The notes: generated by a model from the letters alone, not told the origin. Numbered from the stretch's first letter, positions 1 through 12,600 are shown. The stretch is DNA of 64,000 bases from Syngnathus acus (GCF_901709675.1 NC_051092.1:1614491-1678490), one strand, 5' to 3'. Made by a program: numbers and translations.

Positions 1-3000
1 CTGTATGCATTCCTATTAAAAATGAGAAAAGCCATGCAAATGAATCTTAAAACTTCATGAATGCAAAATAGCAGCCACCAAATCTAAATTTGTGTCTTCA
101 AACAGATGCAGGAAGAGAGAACAGAGCGCGCCTCTCATGTATGAATCCGAGCACATTTCATTCTGATGTCACATCCTTCTTAGATAAGCACTCCTCCGCT
201 CAAATGCAAATTGACCTTTGAAATCCATAAGGCGAGAATACCTTATTTTCCCTCCACAGGAGCCGTGCCAAAGTCTAAACTGGGACCAGATGTCAGTGCC
301 CACGCAGCGAGCGGAGAGAAAGGCATTTTGTCAGGTGAGCTCACAGATGTGAGCTGGACTGTTTCAGAAATCAAAAAAGTAACAAGTGCGCGATACATCA
401 AATGTGATATCGTTTCTTACACAGGAGGAATGAAAGTCTATATTGACGCTATAGACAGATGCCGACACCTGAATCATTTTCTGCCGGCAACTCAGTGAAT
501 TTGAGAAGTGAAGCGCTTGTTCGGTTAAGTGGTGTGAAAGCTCCAAGGAGTCTCCGAGCTCTCGGTAAAGAGAAAAAAAATTAATTTATTTGAAAAATAT
601 TTTTTGCTTGGCTGCACCGCGTCCGCTGAGAAGCGAGGACAACAAAATAAATGCTGCTGCCACCACGAGAGCTGAGATCTCTCATTTCACAGTCCAAAAA
701 TAAAACTACTGGATGAAAGTCTGGCAATGTTAACAGTTAACAGGAGCTGATTTTATTTTCAATCAGCCGCTAAGCTGTAACGTCAGGTTTGATTTGTTTT
801 CCACAAGCAAATCACTTAACATTACTTCTAAAAACTTCACAGATCTCTGAAATTAAGAATATGTTGAGGGACTTTTTGAATGAAATGAGATCAATATTAT
901 TGTTGTAGTAGTTGACTGTAGAACGATTGCGTGACGATTATAAATATTAGGGACGTCCGATACCACTTTAGACAGACCGATACCATTACGAGTATTCACG
1001 CTAAAATTCCGTTCAACACAATAACTATGAGCAAAGCCCTTTCTTTCTCATGCAGTTTAACCAATATGACACAGCATAGCGCCCACTAATGGCGAGGTGG
1101 ACTTCATGTCACATTTTGTTTTGTCTTAGGTATCGGCGGCTGGTATACGCAGCCTCCACGAGGCCTCGATACTTCCAAGAAGTCCAGAATCAGCCTGATA
1201 CCTGGTATGAGTACTCACTCATTCCTAACAAATATTAAAATAAAATAAATGACTATTAGATTATGTGAAACCACAGCCTACACCACAAGAGCTCTGTTTA
1301 GCAACCACAACGTAACCTTTTAGAACACTTACTGTATTCATAATAAAATTCCCTAATAATTTGTAAATTAAAGCATTACGACAACCAAGGCAGAAAATGA
1401 CACCACACAAAGTCTTCCCCGTTTTTCGTCCCCAGATCAACACCCCTGGCATAAATCAAGTATCGGTTGTCAGTATCGGTGCCTTCTAAATATAAATTAT
1501 TTGAATTTGTACAACAGTCACAACATTATAACTGCAAATGAACATTTCTTCAGCTTGACTGCTTCCCAACCCAAACCATGCTTCTTTTTCACACGGATAC
1601 ATGTTCTACTTTGTGTCTGCAAAGCTCCATTTAAGAGGCTATCGATTAGGTTCCAGTGACACAACAACAACAGATTGCCATTACGGCGATCACATTTGCA
1701 GACAGCCACTTAAAGATCCTTTGAGATGTGCTGCAGATCAATCGGCCACTCTTTCCACTAAATCTTCAAGGCTGTGTAGCATTAAAAAAAAAAACTTTTG
1801 ATTGACCAGGATCCTCATTCAAGTGCTTTTTGAGCCAAACAATCAATTCAAATCATCTTTTGCAATGCATTTCACGTCATAGTTGTGATGCCAATTTTGA
1901 AATATAAAAAGTTGAGACTTTTCTCTTGCAGTTACGTCCAAACTAAACAGCAGGACGACGACTCATTGAAAGCAGGAGGGGTTAAACATGCGTCTGCTTT
2001 TTCTTTCTCCCTACTCAGCATTACATAACAGGCAAGAGGCGTTTCTTTTTCCCTGTCGTTCCTTCTCTTTCCCAGACACTATTTAATCGGGTGCATAAAA
2101 TAGGGTGGTGGGGGGTGAATGTGGGTCAGCAGGTTAGGAGACTCTCTCCGTCAGACTCGTGAAGAGAAGGAGAAAGAAAAAAAAAATCAATCAAAGCTTC
2201 CCAACTACCTGCCTTTGCCCCGCTATTACATAAGAGCAGTCAGCCGTGCCAAGCCACAAGTCACACACTTTTCCCCCTCCCTCTTTCGGTCCTGTGTAAA
2301 TACAAGAGGGGTGATTTTCTTTCGCCAAACATGAGCTCCAAAAGTGCCCGTAAAGTGGTGAGAAAGGAAAATATCTGCGATGATTTCTAACCCTCAGCTT
2401 GTGCGCCGAGCTGTGTTTATGGCTAAACCTGTTACATAACCAGCTCACATTCCACATTCCCCATATCACACTCTAAATATACACGGCAGGAAGACCAGGG
2501 CGCGCGCGCCGTGTACACAAAACACCGTGGAATGAATTAATTGTTCTTCTGCACCACTTCGTTCTATTGTGTCACGTCAAAAAACATCTTTTTAACTTGG
2601 ACGAGGCGAGGAATACAGAGGGGGTGTGGTTAAATTGTCTAATGCACTGTACAACACTGACAGATCCGAGCGAGACAGTCCACGCAAATAATGCACACGC
2701 TCTTTTATTTTTTTAATGAAAGGCCCAATGTGAACGGGTTTCCATGCGGTGCGTAAAAGACAACCAAATCCAGCTGCCGGTCGGTCGCCCCTTTATTACG
2801 CACAGTAAGAGGTGTCATTTCAGTCCCACGTTTCAGTGGTGAATCGCAACCCACGTCCACGCGAAGCTCGATCGATAAACGGCTCCACAGTTTGCAAACT
2901 TTTGACACCCCGCTTGGATCGCATTTACCGGGCATAAAAATAATGAAAATATAACCGGTTAAACATGTGACTGATCGTGTCAGATGTGATTTGAGCTGTC

Positions 3001-3177
3001 ATGAATGAACGCTGTTAACGCGTGACAAAGAAATAATAAACCGCTGCGCCCACTCGACTGAAAGCAGCTTCATGCTGATACACTGTGCAGTTATTTCACC
3101 GGAGCTATTTGATTTATTTGGAAGTTTCACGGCCACCCCCCAAAACGCTCGTCACATTTCTCCACAGCCTCACTCAC
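1..3177 (-). other. 5' part of rora intron 1
   Basis: Everything left of the rora first-exon donor (GT at 3177-3176 on the minus strand) is intron 1 of that gene, transcribed right to left and running off the window. No further rora exon is expected this close, because the long-isoform first intron is very large in vertebrates. Apart from a hAT-like element at 948-1227 and similar fragments near 1455-1480, I see only AT-rich single-copy-looking DNA and a short CG-alternating tract near 2500. The open frames here have no family resemblance. Confidence 0.7.
948..1227. mobile_element. hAT-like non-autonomous element (MITE)
   Basis: The 280-bp block starts TAGGGACGTCC and ends CATTCCTA, so the two ends read TAGGGACG and TAGGAATG inward (6 of 8 identical). 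It is bounded by ATAAATAT on the left and ACAAATAT on the right, a 7-of-8 match consistent with the 8-bp target duplication of hAT transposons. The inside carries repeated GATACC/GTATCGG words and no transposase. A related fragment probably follows at about 1455-1480, and another lies near 59811-59951. Family assignment rests on the ends and duplication length. Confidence 0.55.
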
Positions 3178-3331
3178 CTCTATTGGTGCTCGAGCAGGTT
3201 TGCCTTCGAACCGGGGCTGGATGGTCCGCTTTCCGGAGCGTCTCCAGGCTTACCGGGCTTTCCCTGACCGGGGTAGCCGGCTCCGAGGCGCTGTTGCCCG
3301 GGTCGCTCGCTGGATCAGGCGGGGACTCCAT
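3178..3331 (-). CDS. rora first coding exon (ROR-alpha isoform-a N-terminus), partial gene
   Basis: ROR-alpha is a nuclear receptor that binds AGGTCA half-sites with an AT-rich 5' flank and drives circadian, cerebellar and metabolic gene programmes. This exon encodes only the variable N-terminal region in front of the DNA-binding domain. The ATG at 3331 has G at -3 and G at +4, a strong start context. The 51 codons begin MESPPDPASDPG and end with APVRRQTCSSTNRG. The vertebrate RORA isoform-a N-terminus begins MESAP and ends APVRRQSYSSTSRG, so both the start and the exon end agree. The exon stops in phase 1 after AGA-G at 3178, followed by the donor GTGAGT. The zinc fingers and ligand-binding domain lie outside the window to the left. 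Teleosts often keep two rora copies; which one this is cannot be told from 51 codons. Confidence 0.88.
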
Positions 3332-3570
3332 GTCGGATGTGGTGGTTCGCTGCCTCGCTGCGGCGTGGACTTCAAACTATTCTCTCTGCTGCTTTTTTTC
3401 TTTCCTCCGCGCCACCAAGCCTCAGCGATGTAATTTGGAGTAGAAGTAACAAAATGAGAAATGCGAGCGTGTGTGGAGGTGGGTGTGCGGGTCTGATTGT
3501 CCACTGGCAGCGCTAGTGAGCGCTCCACTCATGCAAACTGAAAGGAGGGGGGGGAAGGGGGGGGATGTTG
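3332..3570 (-). promoter_or_regulatory. Putative rora isoform-a 5'UTR and promoter
   Basis: This is the sequence directly upstream of the rora ATG. It is GC-richer than its surroundings and has no obvious TATA box. It ends in two G-runs on the plus strand at 3543-3564 (C-rich on the transcribed strand), which could bind Sp/KLF factors or form a G-quadruplex. No transcription start can be fixed from sequence alone, and a further upstream non-coding exon is possible. Confidence 0.45.
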
Positions 3571-5950
3571 CCAATTGAAGGAGGAATACACAAGGCCTTG
3601 CAAGTAATCCACGCTAATGGAGCCGGAGCACGTTTACACGGTAATGGCACCTTGTTACTACCTTTACACGTCACTGAACTCGCCCTTACATGGTTCTAAA
3701 AAAAGAAAAGTGGTCGCCATTATGCCACCTACAGGGTAACTCCATGCTGCACTTGTGACAACTCCTCTGAGTGGCGCTAAATACTTCAAAAACACGCAGC
3801 GGCGCAGTAACTCCTTTGAAACGCGTGTACTTTAGTTTACACGCAGTACCCGCGGGTTTCTCCGTTAAAAGTGGCCAGAGAGCAGTTTGAGAGGAGACTT
3901 GTCGTTTTTGAGACGGTGTCGTAAACGACTGCCGTCAAGCGTCGCCTCGGCAACCAGCATGCTCTGCTTGGCGTGTTGCTACGGTTCAACCCGGCGTGCT
4001 GCCTCATGTGATCACTAAGCCCACACGCCCATTTAAACACGCACACGCACACGTGGACGGTGACATGCCCTCTGGGAACTGTTTGACCGTCCTTTTTTAT
4101 TTGGACTTCCTGGGAAAATATAGTGCAGTTTTTCTAGAAGGACAGGACAACTTTGCTAGATCCTGCTGTGTAAACTTTGAGCTTTTCAATGATTCAACTA
4201 AATGTGACTTCCCTGAGATGTGAGATTAATCAAGCAGAACATTCCACAAGTCTATTTTTTTCTGTGCAAATAGATATAATTTTGATATAAAAAACTCTCA
4301 CTGTGCTCAATTTCCTGATACTATTTCTAAAATTCTCATCACTTTGTCTTATATAGTCACTCGTTCATGTTAAAAACAATAAAACTGCAAAAATGTGTTC
4401 GACTTTAAAACATGGGCCAGTTACTATAAATCTGCCAGATAAAAATAATTTTGTAATGGCCCTTCCGTTCTCCGTGAGCCTGAGCCATCCTCGTCCACAA
4501 AACTGACCAGATAATAATCTCTAAACAGGAAATTCCCTCTGCTCAAGCTATCAGTTTTTGTTGTACACCATTCAGAAAATCAAATCACACATGTGCAGGA
4601 CCACCGCTAGCAACTGTTCAAAAACAACACCATGTGGTTGTCTGAATATGTTTCTGAAGACCATATTTGAAACTACTTGTCCATCACGCTTTCATGCACT
4701 CGCGGAAGAATTCACCCGATAACCTACGCGGCTCACAACACCATTTTTGTACAAGATCCTATCAGACTGTTATTCTACTCATTGCATATCCAGTGATGAG
4801 CCAGACAGAGAACGTTGCAGAAAATGAAAACGAGCACCGCAAGAGAGGATCTATAACTCATTGGCCTGTCAGATATGCTTCATGTTTCCACAGCACACCA
4901 ACAAGACTATTTTACGGTATAACTTTAGGAGCTGCGCTGCGGCGAGGGCCTACTTCTTGTCAGAGAGCCAGTGGGAAGCTTTGACTGCCAAGCAAGCAGG
5001 CCAAGTTTCTTTCCCTGTGCTTAACTTAAGCTCCTTCAAATTGCCTTGACCTTTTCACCCTGAACTATTTGACCGTGTGACACCCCCCCTCCCCTGCACT
5101 TCTTACCTATTAAATCCATGACAACATGAAAGAATATCACGAGCTCAGTTAAGTGAGATACAAAAATACCACTTTTTTTTATTTTTAAACCTTTTACCAG
5201 ACATTCTGCAAGTCTCTCCTACCCAAAACAGATGTCTGTCGCAGTACCAAAACCGGCCTGTGGGAGGCAGCTCAGTTCCACAGGGCATTCAGACTACAGG
5301 AAGATTCAAAGAAGAAGAAAGATTGAACTGTAAATGTGTTTTTGGATTGATGAACTTAGTTCAAAATGGAGATTTATGAATCATGAGGTGAACTAGTTCA
5401 TTTTAAAATTTATGAATTGGACTTTGAACTAGTTCGCATAGACACTCACACACCAACATAACATTCCGCTGTTCGTACCAAAACGGCACAAGGACAAATT
5501 TTAATTTTTGAGAAAAAAATGAATTATGCTGCTGTCATTTTGTTTAGAAAGAGGAAGGATGTGAAGTGAGCGGAGTAAGCTCTCCCGCCCGCATTTAAAA
5601 ATGATTGATTAAGCTGACACCGGCTCTCGGGCGCAACACCACTCTATTTTTCTCCCTTATTATGTAAGGCTATATTTCAAATCAGGTTGTGCACTGGAGG
5701 GAGACACAAGAGACACAGCAGATAGAACACCCTTCAAATAAAAGTTTATCAGACAACAGCCAAGGAGACTGATGAGCTTCCATTTTAATCTTATCTGGCC
5801 AGTTTCAATAGAAGGAACGAAACATAGTTTTTGTCAACGGAGCTTTAGAATACGTTTAGCGTGAATGTCAGATTTTTGTCAACATTAGCTAGTATTTAAA
5901 ATAAAACAAAGTTAATTTAACTGAAGTAAAATTAGTCTTAATGTTTCTTA
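3571..5950. other. Upstream flank of rora, no gene seen
   Basis: No exon-like coding frame is visible. The left part contains an alternating CA/CG stretch with a CACGTG E-box near 4040-4055. At 5351-5435 there are three TGAACTAGTTCA-type palindromes (separate entry). The rest is AT-rich DNA without recognisable elements. Confidence 0.5.
5351..5435. repeat. Three spaced palindromes of type TGAACTAGTTCA
   Basis: TGAACTTAGTTCA at 5351-5363, TGAACTAGTTCA at 5389-5400 (a perfect 12-bp palindrome) and TGAACTAGTTC at 5425-5435 recur at centre-to-centre spacings of about 37 bp. The flanks share ATTTATGAAT words, so the block probably arose from a short repeated unit or is a piece of a mobile element. 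It could also be a cluster of dimeric-protein binding sites. Confidence 0.45.
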
Positions 5951-6028
5951 TTGTATTTCAAGATAGTGTTAGCGAAACTAGCTAATGTTGACATTAGCTG
6001 GTTTTGCTAACACAATCTTGAAATACAA
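5951..6028. repeat. 78-bp near-perfect inverted repeat (hairpin)
   Basis: The left arm 5951-5988 and the right arm 5991-6028 are reverse complements over 38 bp with three mismatches, separated by only two bases (TG). Each arm starts or ends with TTGTATTTCAAGAT in the appropriate orientation. The words CATTAGCTAGT and TTTTGTCAAC recur just upstream (about 5840-5900), which suggests a foldback element rather than a microRNA. The 2-nt loop is too short for ordinary Dicer/Drosha processing. Confidence 0.8.
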
Positions 6029-6032
6029 AAAA

Positions 6033-6064
6033 TATTTAAATCCACAAGTATTTAAATCCACAAG
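6033..6064 (+). repeat. Tandem duplication of a 16-bp unit
   Basis: TATTTAAATCCACAAG occurs twice, perfectly and head to tail (6033-6048 and 6049-6064), directly after the 5951-6028 hairpin. It looks like replication slippage next to the inverted repeat. Confidence 0.85.
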
Positions 6065-9000
6065 TCCACATTCAGGCTATTTATCTTTAATTGCTTGTCC
6101 TCTGAACAAATATATTATATTTAATCAGTGCAATATTAAAAAGATACAACATTGAATAGACCGCTGTGCTAATCACTAGATCTACATTCGAAGTGAAGGC
6201 TTTTTTTTTTTTTAGATGTATGCAAATTACTTCGACAAGGATGTGGTGACATAGCCTGACAAATCGGACATCAGTAGCCCGAACCCTGCATAGACATGTC
6301 TCGGCAAGCAATTCTGAATCCCGCTGTGTAATGAAAGAGACATATTAATGATCTCTGACTTATTCATGTGTCGGAAATGAAGAGGCACACTCACATTTGG
6401 AAAAAGTTGACAGAATAAAGAGACAACGTTAGGGAAATGATTGTATTTATGATTTCCGTCTGACAGATGAACGTGTCGAGAGGGAGGCTGAGTGAAGTGT
6501 CGCTGACAGTTCAAAGGGTTAAACGTTGTGATGTATGGCAACATACTCCTTTCACATCGTGAGCCTTGTGGGTGCAGACCTGCAATAGTCATTGCTGTCA
6601 TTTGAAGGGCAACAATTGTAGATGATCATACATTTTGCATAGCCATGTTAAAAAATGCTACGCAGTTGAATTTTTGGGTGATTTTTGTGAGCTCTGATGC
6701 ACTTTGTTTTCCAACTCCGAGGCATGGCTCTCAATAGCACCACCTAGCTGCGGTTTGATCACAGTAGATCACCACTGGACATTTAAAAATTCATCATATG
6801 CCCATATATGGAATTAAAAATTCATATATAAGTGGTAATAAAAAATTATTTGCCTAACATGTCATATTTAATGTTTATTTATAATACAGTGACATTTTGC
6901 AAGGGCATTCTGCTCTCATTATATGCTGTTGTATTATTTTAATTGCATATCTGAACACAAAATTAGCTTCATCCGTCCACGCACTTAAGAGCTGATGTTT
7001 ACATGGTTTACATTAAGTGCAGATGACATTTAATCATTTTCATCCATCCCTGTTCCAAACGGGTGCTGTCATCCAAACCCCTCATGTAAAATAAAATGAA
7101 ATAAGTCGAGATTAGTGTCCGAGGGAGGAATCGTTAGTCGGGGTTGGAATGGACTCATGATGGCGTGCGACTGGAGTTCATATGACTTGAGAGCAGGATG
7201 ATTTTCTGTGTTAAAAAGTGGGAGATGAAAAATGGCATGGTTATTGGTGCCTGACAGAAGTTAAGAGCTTTTCCCCGAGGCCTGATGTCTCCTTCCCCCT
7301 GCTGACCGCAAGGCGGCCTTCTGCTGCTGCGGCAACATCCTCTCACCTTGCTAGCTCACTCACGTCTCCGCCAGCAGCTTCACAAATTAGCGTTGAACAA
7401 AAGTTGAATTCCAAGACGGGTGAGCAAAGAGGCAGGTGAATCGAGTGCAAGGTTGAGTTTTTTTTTTTTGTAGGTGTGTAATTAGTAGCGTTATTACCGC
7501 CTGGTTCTAAGACTTACCAGAGGATCCTATGTGGCACAAGTACGTCCCACAGGAAGACATCAAAGCAGTGTCTGGGGATGGAGGATCTCTATTAGAGCTG
7601 GAGAGGTAGTGAGAAGGGGGGGGAAAACAATCCCACATTCACAACACAATATTTCAGACGGAGCCAAAACTTTGTGAGACAGACGTCACTTGAGCTGGAA
7701 CACAACTCTATTTCCATAATTACTAGTTTGGCCCTGCAGGTATGTCACAGTTTTAAATATTCACAAAGGTTTTCACATGTTTGTTTCGACCAGGGGTGGC
7801 CGAATTTTTTCATTTGAGGGTCGTCGACAGAAAAAAGGATCCATTTAGATGTTGAGCGAGAAATTAGTGTTGTTTTTTAGTTGTTTCTGGAAAAGAAATC
7901 TACTGTTAACGGTAAAATAGTTAAGGATTTTGGGGTGGCCTCAGCCCTGGATCCCTCTAGACTAGATGCGCACCTGGACAGCGACCAAATTGCATTTCCA
8001 CATGGAAAAGCAAAACAAGAACAAACTGTAGTAGGCGACCATCTTGAAAACAACGACTAAAGGACCAGTAATGTTCATTTTCTTAGCTTAAGACTAAATT
8101 TCGTTTCAAGAAATTTACAATCCGGAATATGTCATGTTTTGTATTGGCTGTCATTAGATACTTCCATCCCTAAAATGAAATGTATATTTGCCTTCCTGAT
8201 CTGTTATTGCTTTGATCAATGAGCATCACATGCATTTGTATCATCATCTCAACAAACACGAGTCGGACTGATCAGTCGTCGGCGCTCTCCCGCTGCACGC
8301 CATGATGAAAACGAGACGGCAGTGCCTCTCTGATCCTCTCTGACAATACTCGCCAATCTGACGTCGCTGTGCGGTCTCTGATGTTGGGCGGCTACTAATT
8401 TAGCCTTTAGCTCCATGGTACGGTAAATCACAACACTCAGGAAGACAAATGTCAGAACACATGTTGCCAGACTGTCTTTTGAGCAGAAGATTCCTTTAAT
8501 TGGGCGTGCAGGGACCGGGTCCAATCCCAAGCAGCCTCCTCTTCGCCTTCCTCCTTCTCTGGCTCGTTGCCGCTCTCGACGCGACTAACAAAAGGCAGGC
8601 GGAGATGAAAAAGGCAGCGCCAAGCCGTCCTTACTTTGTGCCATTATAGAACACACACACCAGGGGTAAAGAGGTATGATGCTGAACATCAAGGAGAGCT
8701 TTATATAACTCGCCCCGTTTCATGTTTATTTTACTTCTTCCGTTGATTGACACCGCTCGCTGTCATAACAACCGTTGCGACCGCCCGAAAGAATACAGCC
8801 GTAGCTTCCGGTTATATTTGTCTGACTTTAGGAAAATGTCTAAAGAATCAAAATTGCTCTCCAAAGTATGCTTGGTGTCATCTCATCATCAGTGTTATGA
8901 TTTCCACCCTTTGCCTTTCCCTCACACACACACACACTGAACTTCAGCAGAGGGAATAGAGATCATAAAGAATAGATATTCAAAGGCTCCAACACAAAAA

Positions 9001-9424
9001 GACTTTCCTCAAAGCCCTCTCTCTTGCACTCTGTCGCTCTTTCTCTCTCTCTCTCTCTCTCGCTCCGGAACCCGCTGGCTTCGGCGAAGCTTGAATTGAC
9101 CACACAGAGGAGTCGCAGGTCTCAAGTCAAAAGAAGTCATTTTTGTTCTCTTAAATAGCATTGTTCTCAATTTACATGTCATAAAGCTCGGAGCAACATG
9201 TTTCTTTTATCGTTTCTTAGCATATTTGGATACTTTAGCTAACACTCAAGTGCTCGAACCTCCTCGATGCCGTCACTCCAACAGCCCGATGTAACATTAT
9301 CTACGTTATAACTGGGACCCGCCGAAACAGTTTAAATCCCGTATGTAAGAATGTCAGGAAAAGCCTACTAGAACAGCTGAACTTTGTTTCATCCGATGTA
9401 CTTTGATTGGTGGCAGTAGCGATT
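6065..9424. other. Intergenic, no gene seen
   Basis: No supported coding exon. The piece at about 7793-7840, starting CAGGGGTGGCC, resembles the end of a hAT-type repeat. A (CA)n run lies near 8926-8938 and a (TC)n run at 9042-9061. The interval 8240-8600 is moderately GC-rich and may hold regulatory DNA, but I see no specific signal. All frames over 60 codons here are unlike any family I know. Confidence 0.45.
9042..9061 (+). repeat. (TC)n microsatellite
   Basis: About ten uninterrupted TC dinucleotides inside a wider pyrimidine-rich stretch that begins near 9007. Confidence 0.9.
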
Positions 9425-9600
9425 GGTTAATTTTTAAACACAGGGTGTGCACACTTGCGCAACTACATTATCTCACCCCTCAATTTTTTCAGTTGAGTTG
9501 AACGGCTTAATGGTCACATTAAATGATTTCGCTAGGGTTTTAAAGACACAAAAACTTAACATTTGAACAGGGGTGTGTAGACTTTTTATATTTACTGGAA
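9425..9600. mobile_element. Degraded Tc1-like transposon fragment (tentative)
   Basis: The order of words here, CAGGGTGTGCACACTTGCG, then GTCACATTAAATG, then ACAGGGGTGTGTAGACTTTT, matches from memory the end region of a widespread teleost Tc1/mariner-like repeat. No transposase is readable. Boundaries are approximate and the family name is tentative. Confidence 0.4.
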
Positions 9601-12600
9601 ATGTATAATTGGTTAAACACCAAAGATCATTGTTTGATAGTCACTTTGGTTTTTAAAGCAACAATGTCCAAAACAGGAACAGATTTCACGAGAAGTACAA
9701 CCTTTTTTTTGTTTTTATAAAAGTTTGTTTTTACTATGAGAGCTGCAGACAAGTTCAACAATTCAAACTGTATCAACTATGACACGAACAAAACAAAACA
9801 AAAAAAAGGCATTTGTTGCGTTTTAATAGGAACCTGCCCGCAGTTCCAAATTTGTCCATAATATCTGTCACATTGCAAACGACGGCAAATGCATCCGACC
9901 TATGACCCCAATCATCTGTGTTTGTTGAGGCCGAGCAGCGGGTAGCGTCGGGCCACTCCAATGAGCAGAAGTGGCCAGACAAAGACAGTCTGGACTGTGT
10001 TCATCATGTCTGCATATTATCTGGCAGCGCTCCAGTGCACAGAAATTAATTCCCGTGGCTCTGTGCTCTTGCTAGTACATTACTCCAGCCACCAAGGCTG
10101 CACTAAATTTTAATTAACATGCCCTAAACTAATAAAAGTCTCCTTTATTGGCTGGGAAGCATTGACTTAGTGGAGTATATTCATTTTCAATATGTCACAA
10201 ATATCCAGAGCTGCATTTTTCATCTAGCAGCAATGAATGATTTTCATGTTAGGGAATTTGATCAGACTGCCCATTTTTCCTTAAATGTCCCGAATTTTGG
10301 ATCTGGAATTTATGCTAACTAGCTAATTGTAGCTAATTTGTGGATTTTTTTTTTTTCAAAACAATGCCCTCTAGGGGTGTTAAGAGGGAAAAAAAAAAGT
10401 GCAAATTCAATCAAAGCTGTCTTACGCTGTCCCAATACTTTTGTCTAGCTTGATTTTGCTATTAAATATCATTAACGAGGGCGGGAAGAATCCCAATTTG
10501 ATTATTTTTCCAAATGCTTCGACTCTACTAATGAATGCTAGCCAACTTTTTGAACTTGTTTCTTTTTCCAGAAAGTTTGAAAACTAAATGAGAGCAAAAG
10601 TAGCGACAAAAATCACAGCGAGGAAACGAGTCAAACATTTGTTTTTGCTCCCTCTGGTTTCCCAAATCCCGAATTGTTCTCTGTTTGTCTTTTTCTTTTG
10701 TTTTCCTCGGTGAGTTTTTCCCTCCCCAGCCAGACCCCATAGTGAGAAGCAGGCACCTTTTTTATTGATCAACGCAACATCCCAAATAAATGAGCGCGGA
10801 ATGAGAGCTATGCTCCAGGGAGTTCAGAGGAGCCGGAGCCGCGTAGCTTCCCATCAATTTTAATCACCGCGCTAATGAAGAGGCTCCTTCTCTGTTGGAT
10901 GTCCATAAGTCAGCCCGACCGTGCCCGAGCTCCCTCCTCTACCTCCGTCAAATCACAGCCTACTTCTACCGCACGCTTCTAATGACCTTTTCAAAATAAA
11001 CAATGTCGGCATTACGGTGCTTGAAAAATGGTTAGATATGAATAGAAAAGTTAAGTGTTTTTCCACGTTGAAGAATGCGCGTGAGGCGGAGATGGTTAAT
11101 CAAGCTCTCTTCTGTGTAATGTCTTTAATGTTTGGATTGATCACGCTCGCAGCTTTCTCTGTCTCTTTAAAAAAGTGATTAATGAGAAATAATGAACGTT
11201 TTTGCTTTGGTAGAAGGAATTTTTGGATTAGGCATTTTCAATAGATGCTTACGTGAAGATTACAATGGTTTAGGTATTAAAAGTTAGACGAATTGTTTGG
11301 TGAGCTCATATTATTTTCTTTTTTTTTTTTAACCTTTCCAAAAAATTCCGAAAAATCTGAATCCAGATGATTTTATTTTGTGCAACCAGAATAATTTGAG
11401 TAAATTCAACAGGCCCTTTTTTTCAATGGGTACTTACTTTAAATACTTCAAGTCTAAAACCAAAACCCAATAGTCCCCTAAATGTATGTGCACATTTCAC
11501 CTCATCCCGATTTAAATTTAGGAAATGATCGATCGCTGCGATATTTTGGATTTTATGGAGGTTAAGCCTTTTGCTCCTCATCGTGAAAAAAAAACATGTC
11601 TACTTTTTTTCTCGACGGTAAGACTAAACCATAAAATCCAAAATGCTGGCACAATCGTTCTAATATTTCCAGAACATCAAGTGGGCACAAGTAGAAATGT
11701 CAACATCAATTTGGGAATTAACAATTGATTGCTATTTTCAAACATTAAGCTTTATCACGCTCACATTAAGTCTGTTAGCCTGTCCCTTAACATCTACTCA
11801 CACATGCTCATATTTCACTCGTGGTGGCATCCTGAATCATTCTCGAGCATCTGCTCCTCTCACTGCAGGTGAAATCAAATTCATCACCTTCCCACCTGCG
11901 TTTGCATAAGCCTCTCAACGTGACGACACGTTGGCGTCGCACCATTTGTCGGGAATCGATTAGGACATCTGAACGCTCGCTCGTGGGCCAAAACACACTT
12001 TTTTGATCAAAAAGTGTCAACAATTACTTTTTAAAATGGACAAAAAAAATAGCAGCACAGCAAATAACCCCTGACATTTATTTTGCACAAGATCAGTGTC
12101 AATTTTATTTTGTTGCATGTCGTCTGCTTATTCTGCGGGGGGGTTTTCTCCCTTTTTGTACTTCCCCTTTTTTAATGCCAACATTGTGCCACGATAAACA
12201 TAATTGAAGAACTGGAGGGATGGACTTCCGCCATTTTGAACAAGTCACCACAAAGACAAAAAGAATGACATGAACCAAAAGCTCAACTGAACACTCTGGA
12301 ATTCCTTCTCATTTTTCTGCTTCAATTTGAAGGTGGGTGACTTTTGGATTCATCTCTCCTGCAGAAATTGTGTTACCTGTTTGCTAACAGGAACCTCCAC
12401 TTTCACGGCTTTGACGCTCAGCTCAAGCAACATAACGGGAACAACAATGACTTGCGTGCTCTACTTAGTATGGAACCTGACTCGCGATTTGATGTGGCGA
12501 GAAAGAAATCAGATATAAAAGAACAGTTTTTAAAAAAAAAAAAAAAGTCAAAATCTGGTAATTATCAGTTTAATTATGAAAATTACGTATATGAGAGAAA

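Noticed and set aside
3205-3215. tRNA B-box (GGTTCGAAGG on the minus strand)
   Set aside because: It lies inside the rora coding exon and has no A-box or cloverleaf around it.
3072-3443. 123-codon plus-strand frame at the rora exon
   Set aside because: It is antisense to the recognised rora exon and promoter and has no family resemblance.
5951-6028. MicroRNA precursor
   Set aside because: The 2-base loop and near-perfect 38-bp stem do not fit a typical precursor, and no known microRNA seed was recognised. Kept only as an inverted repeat.
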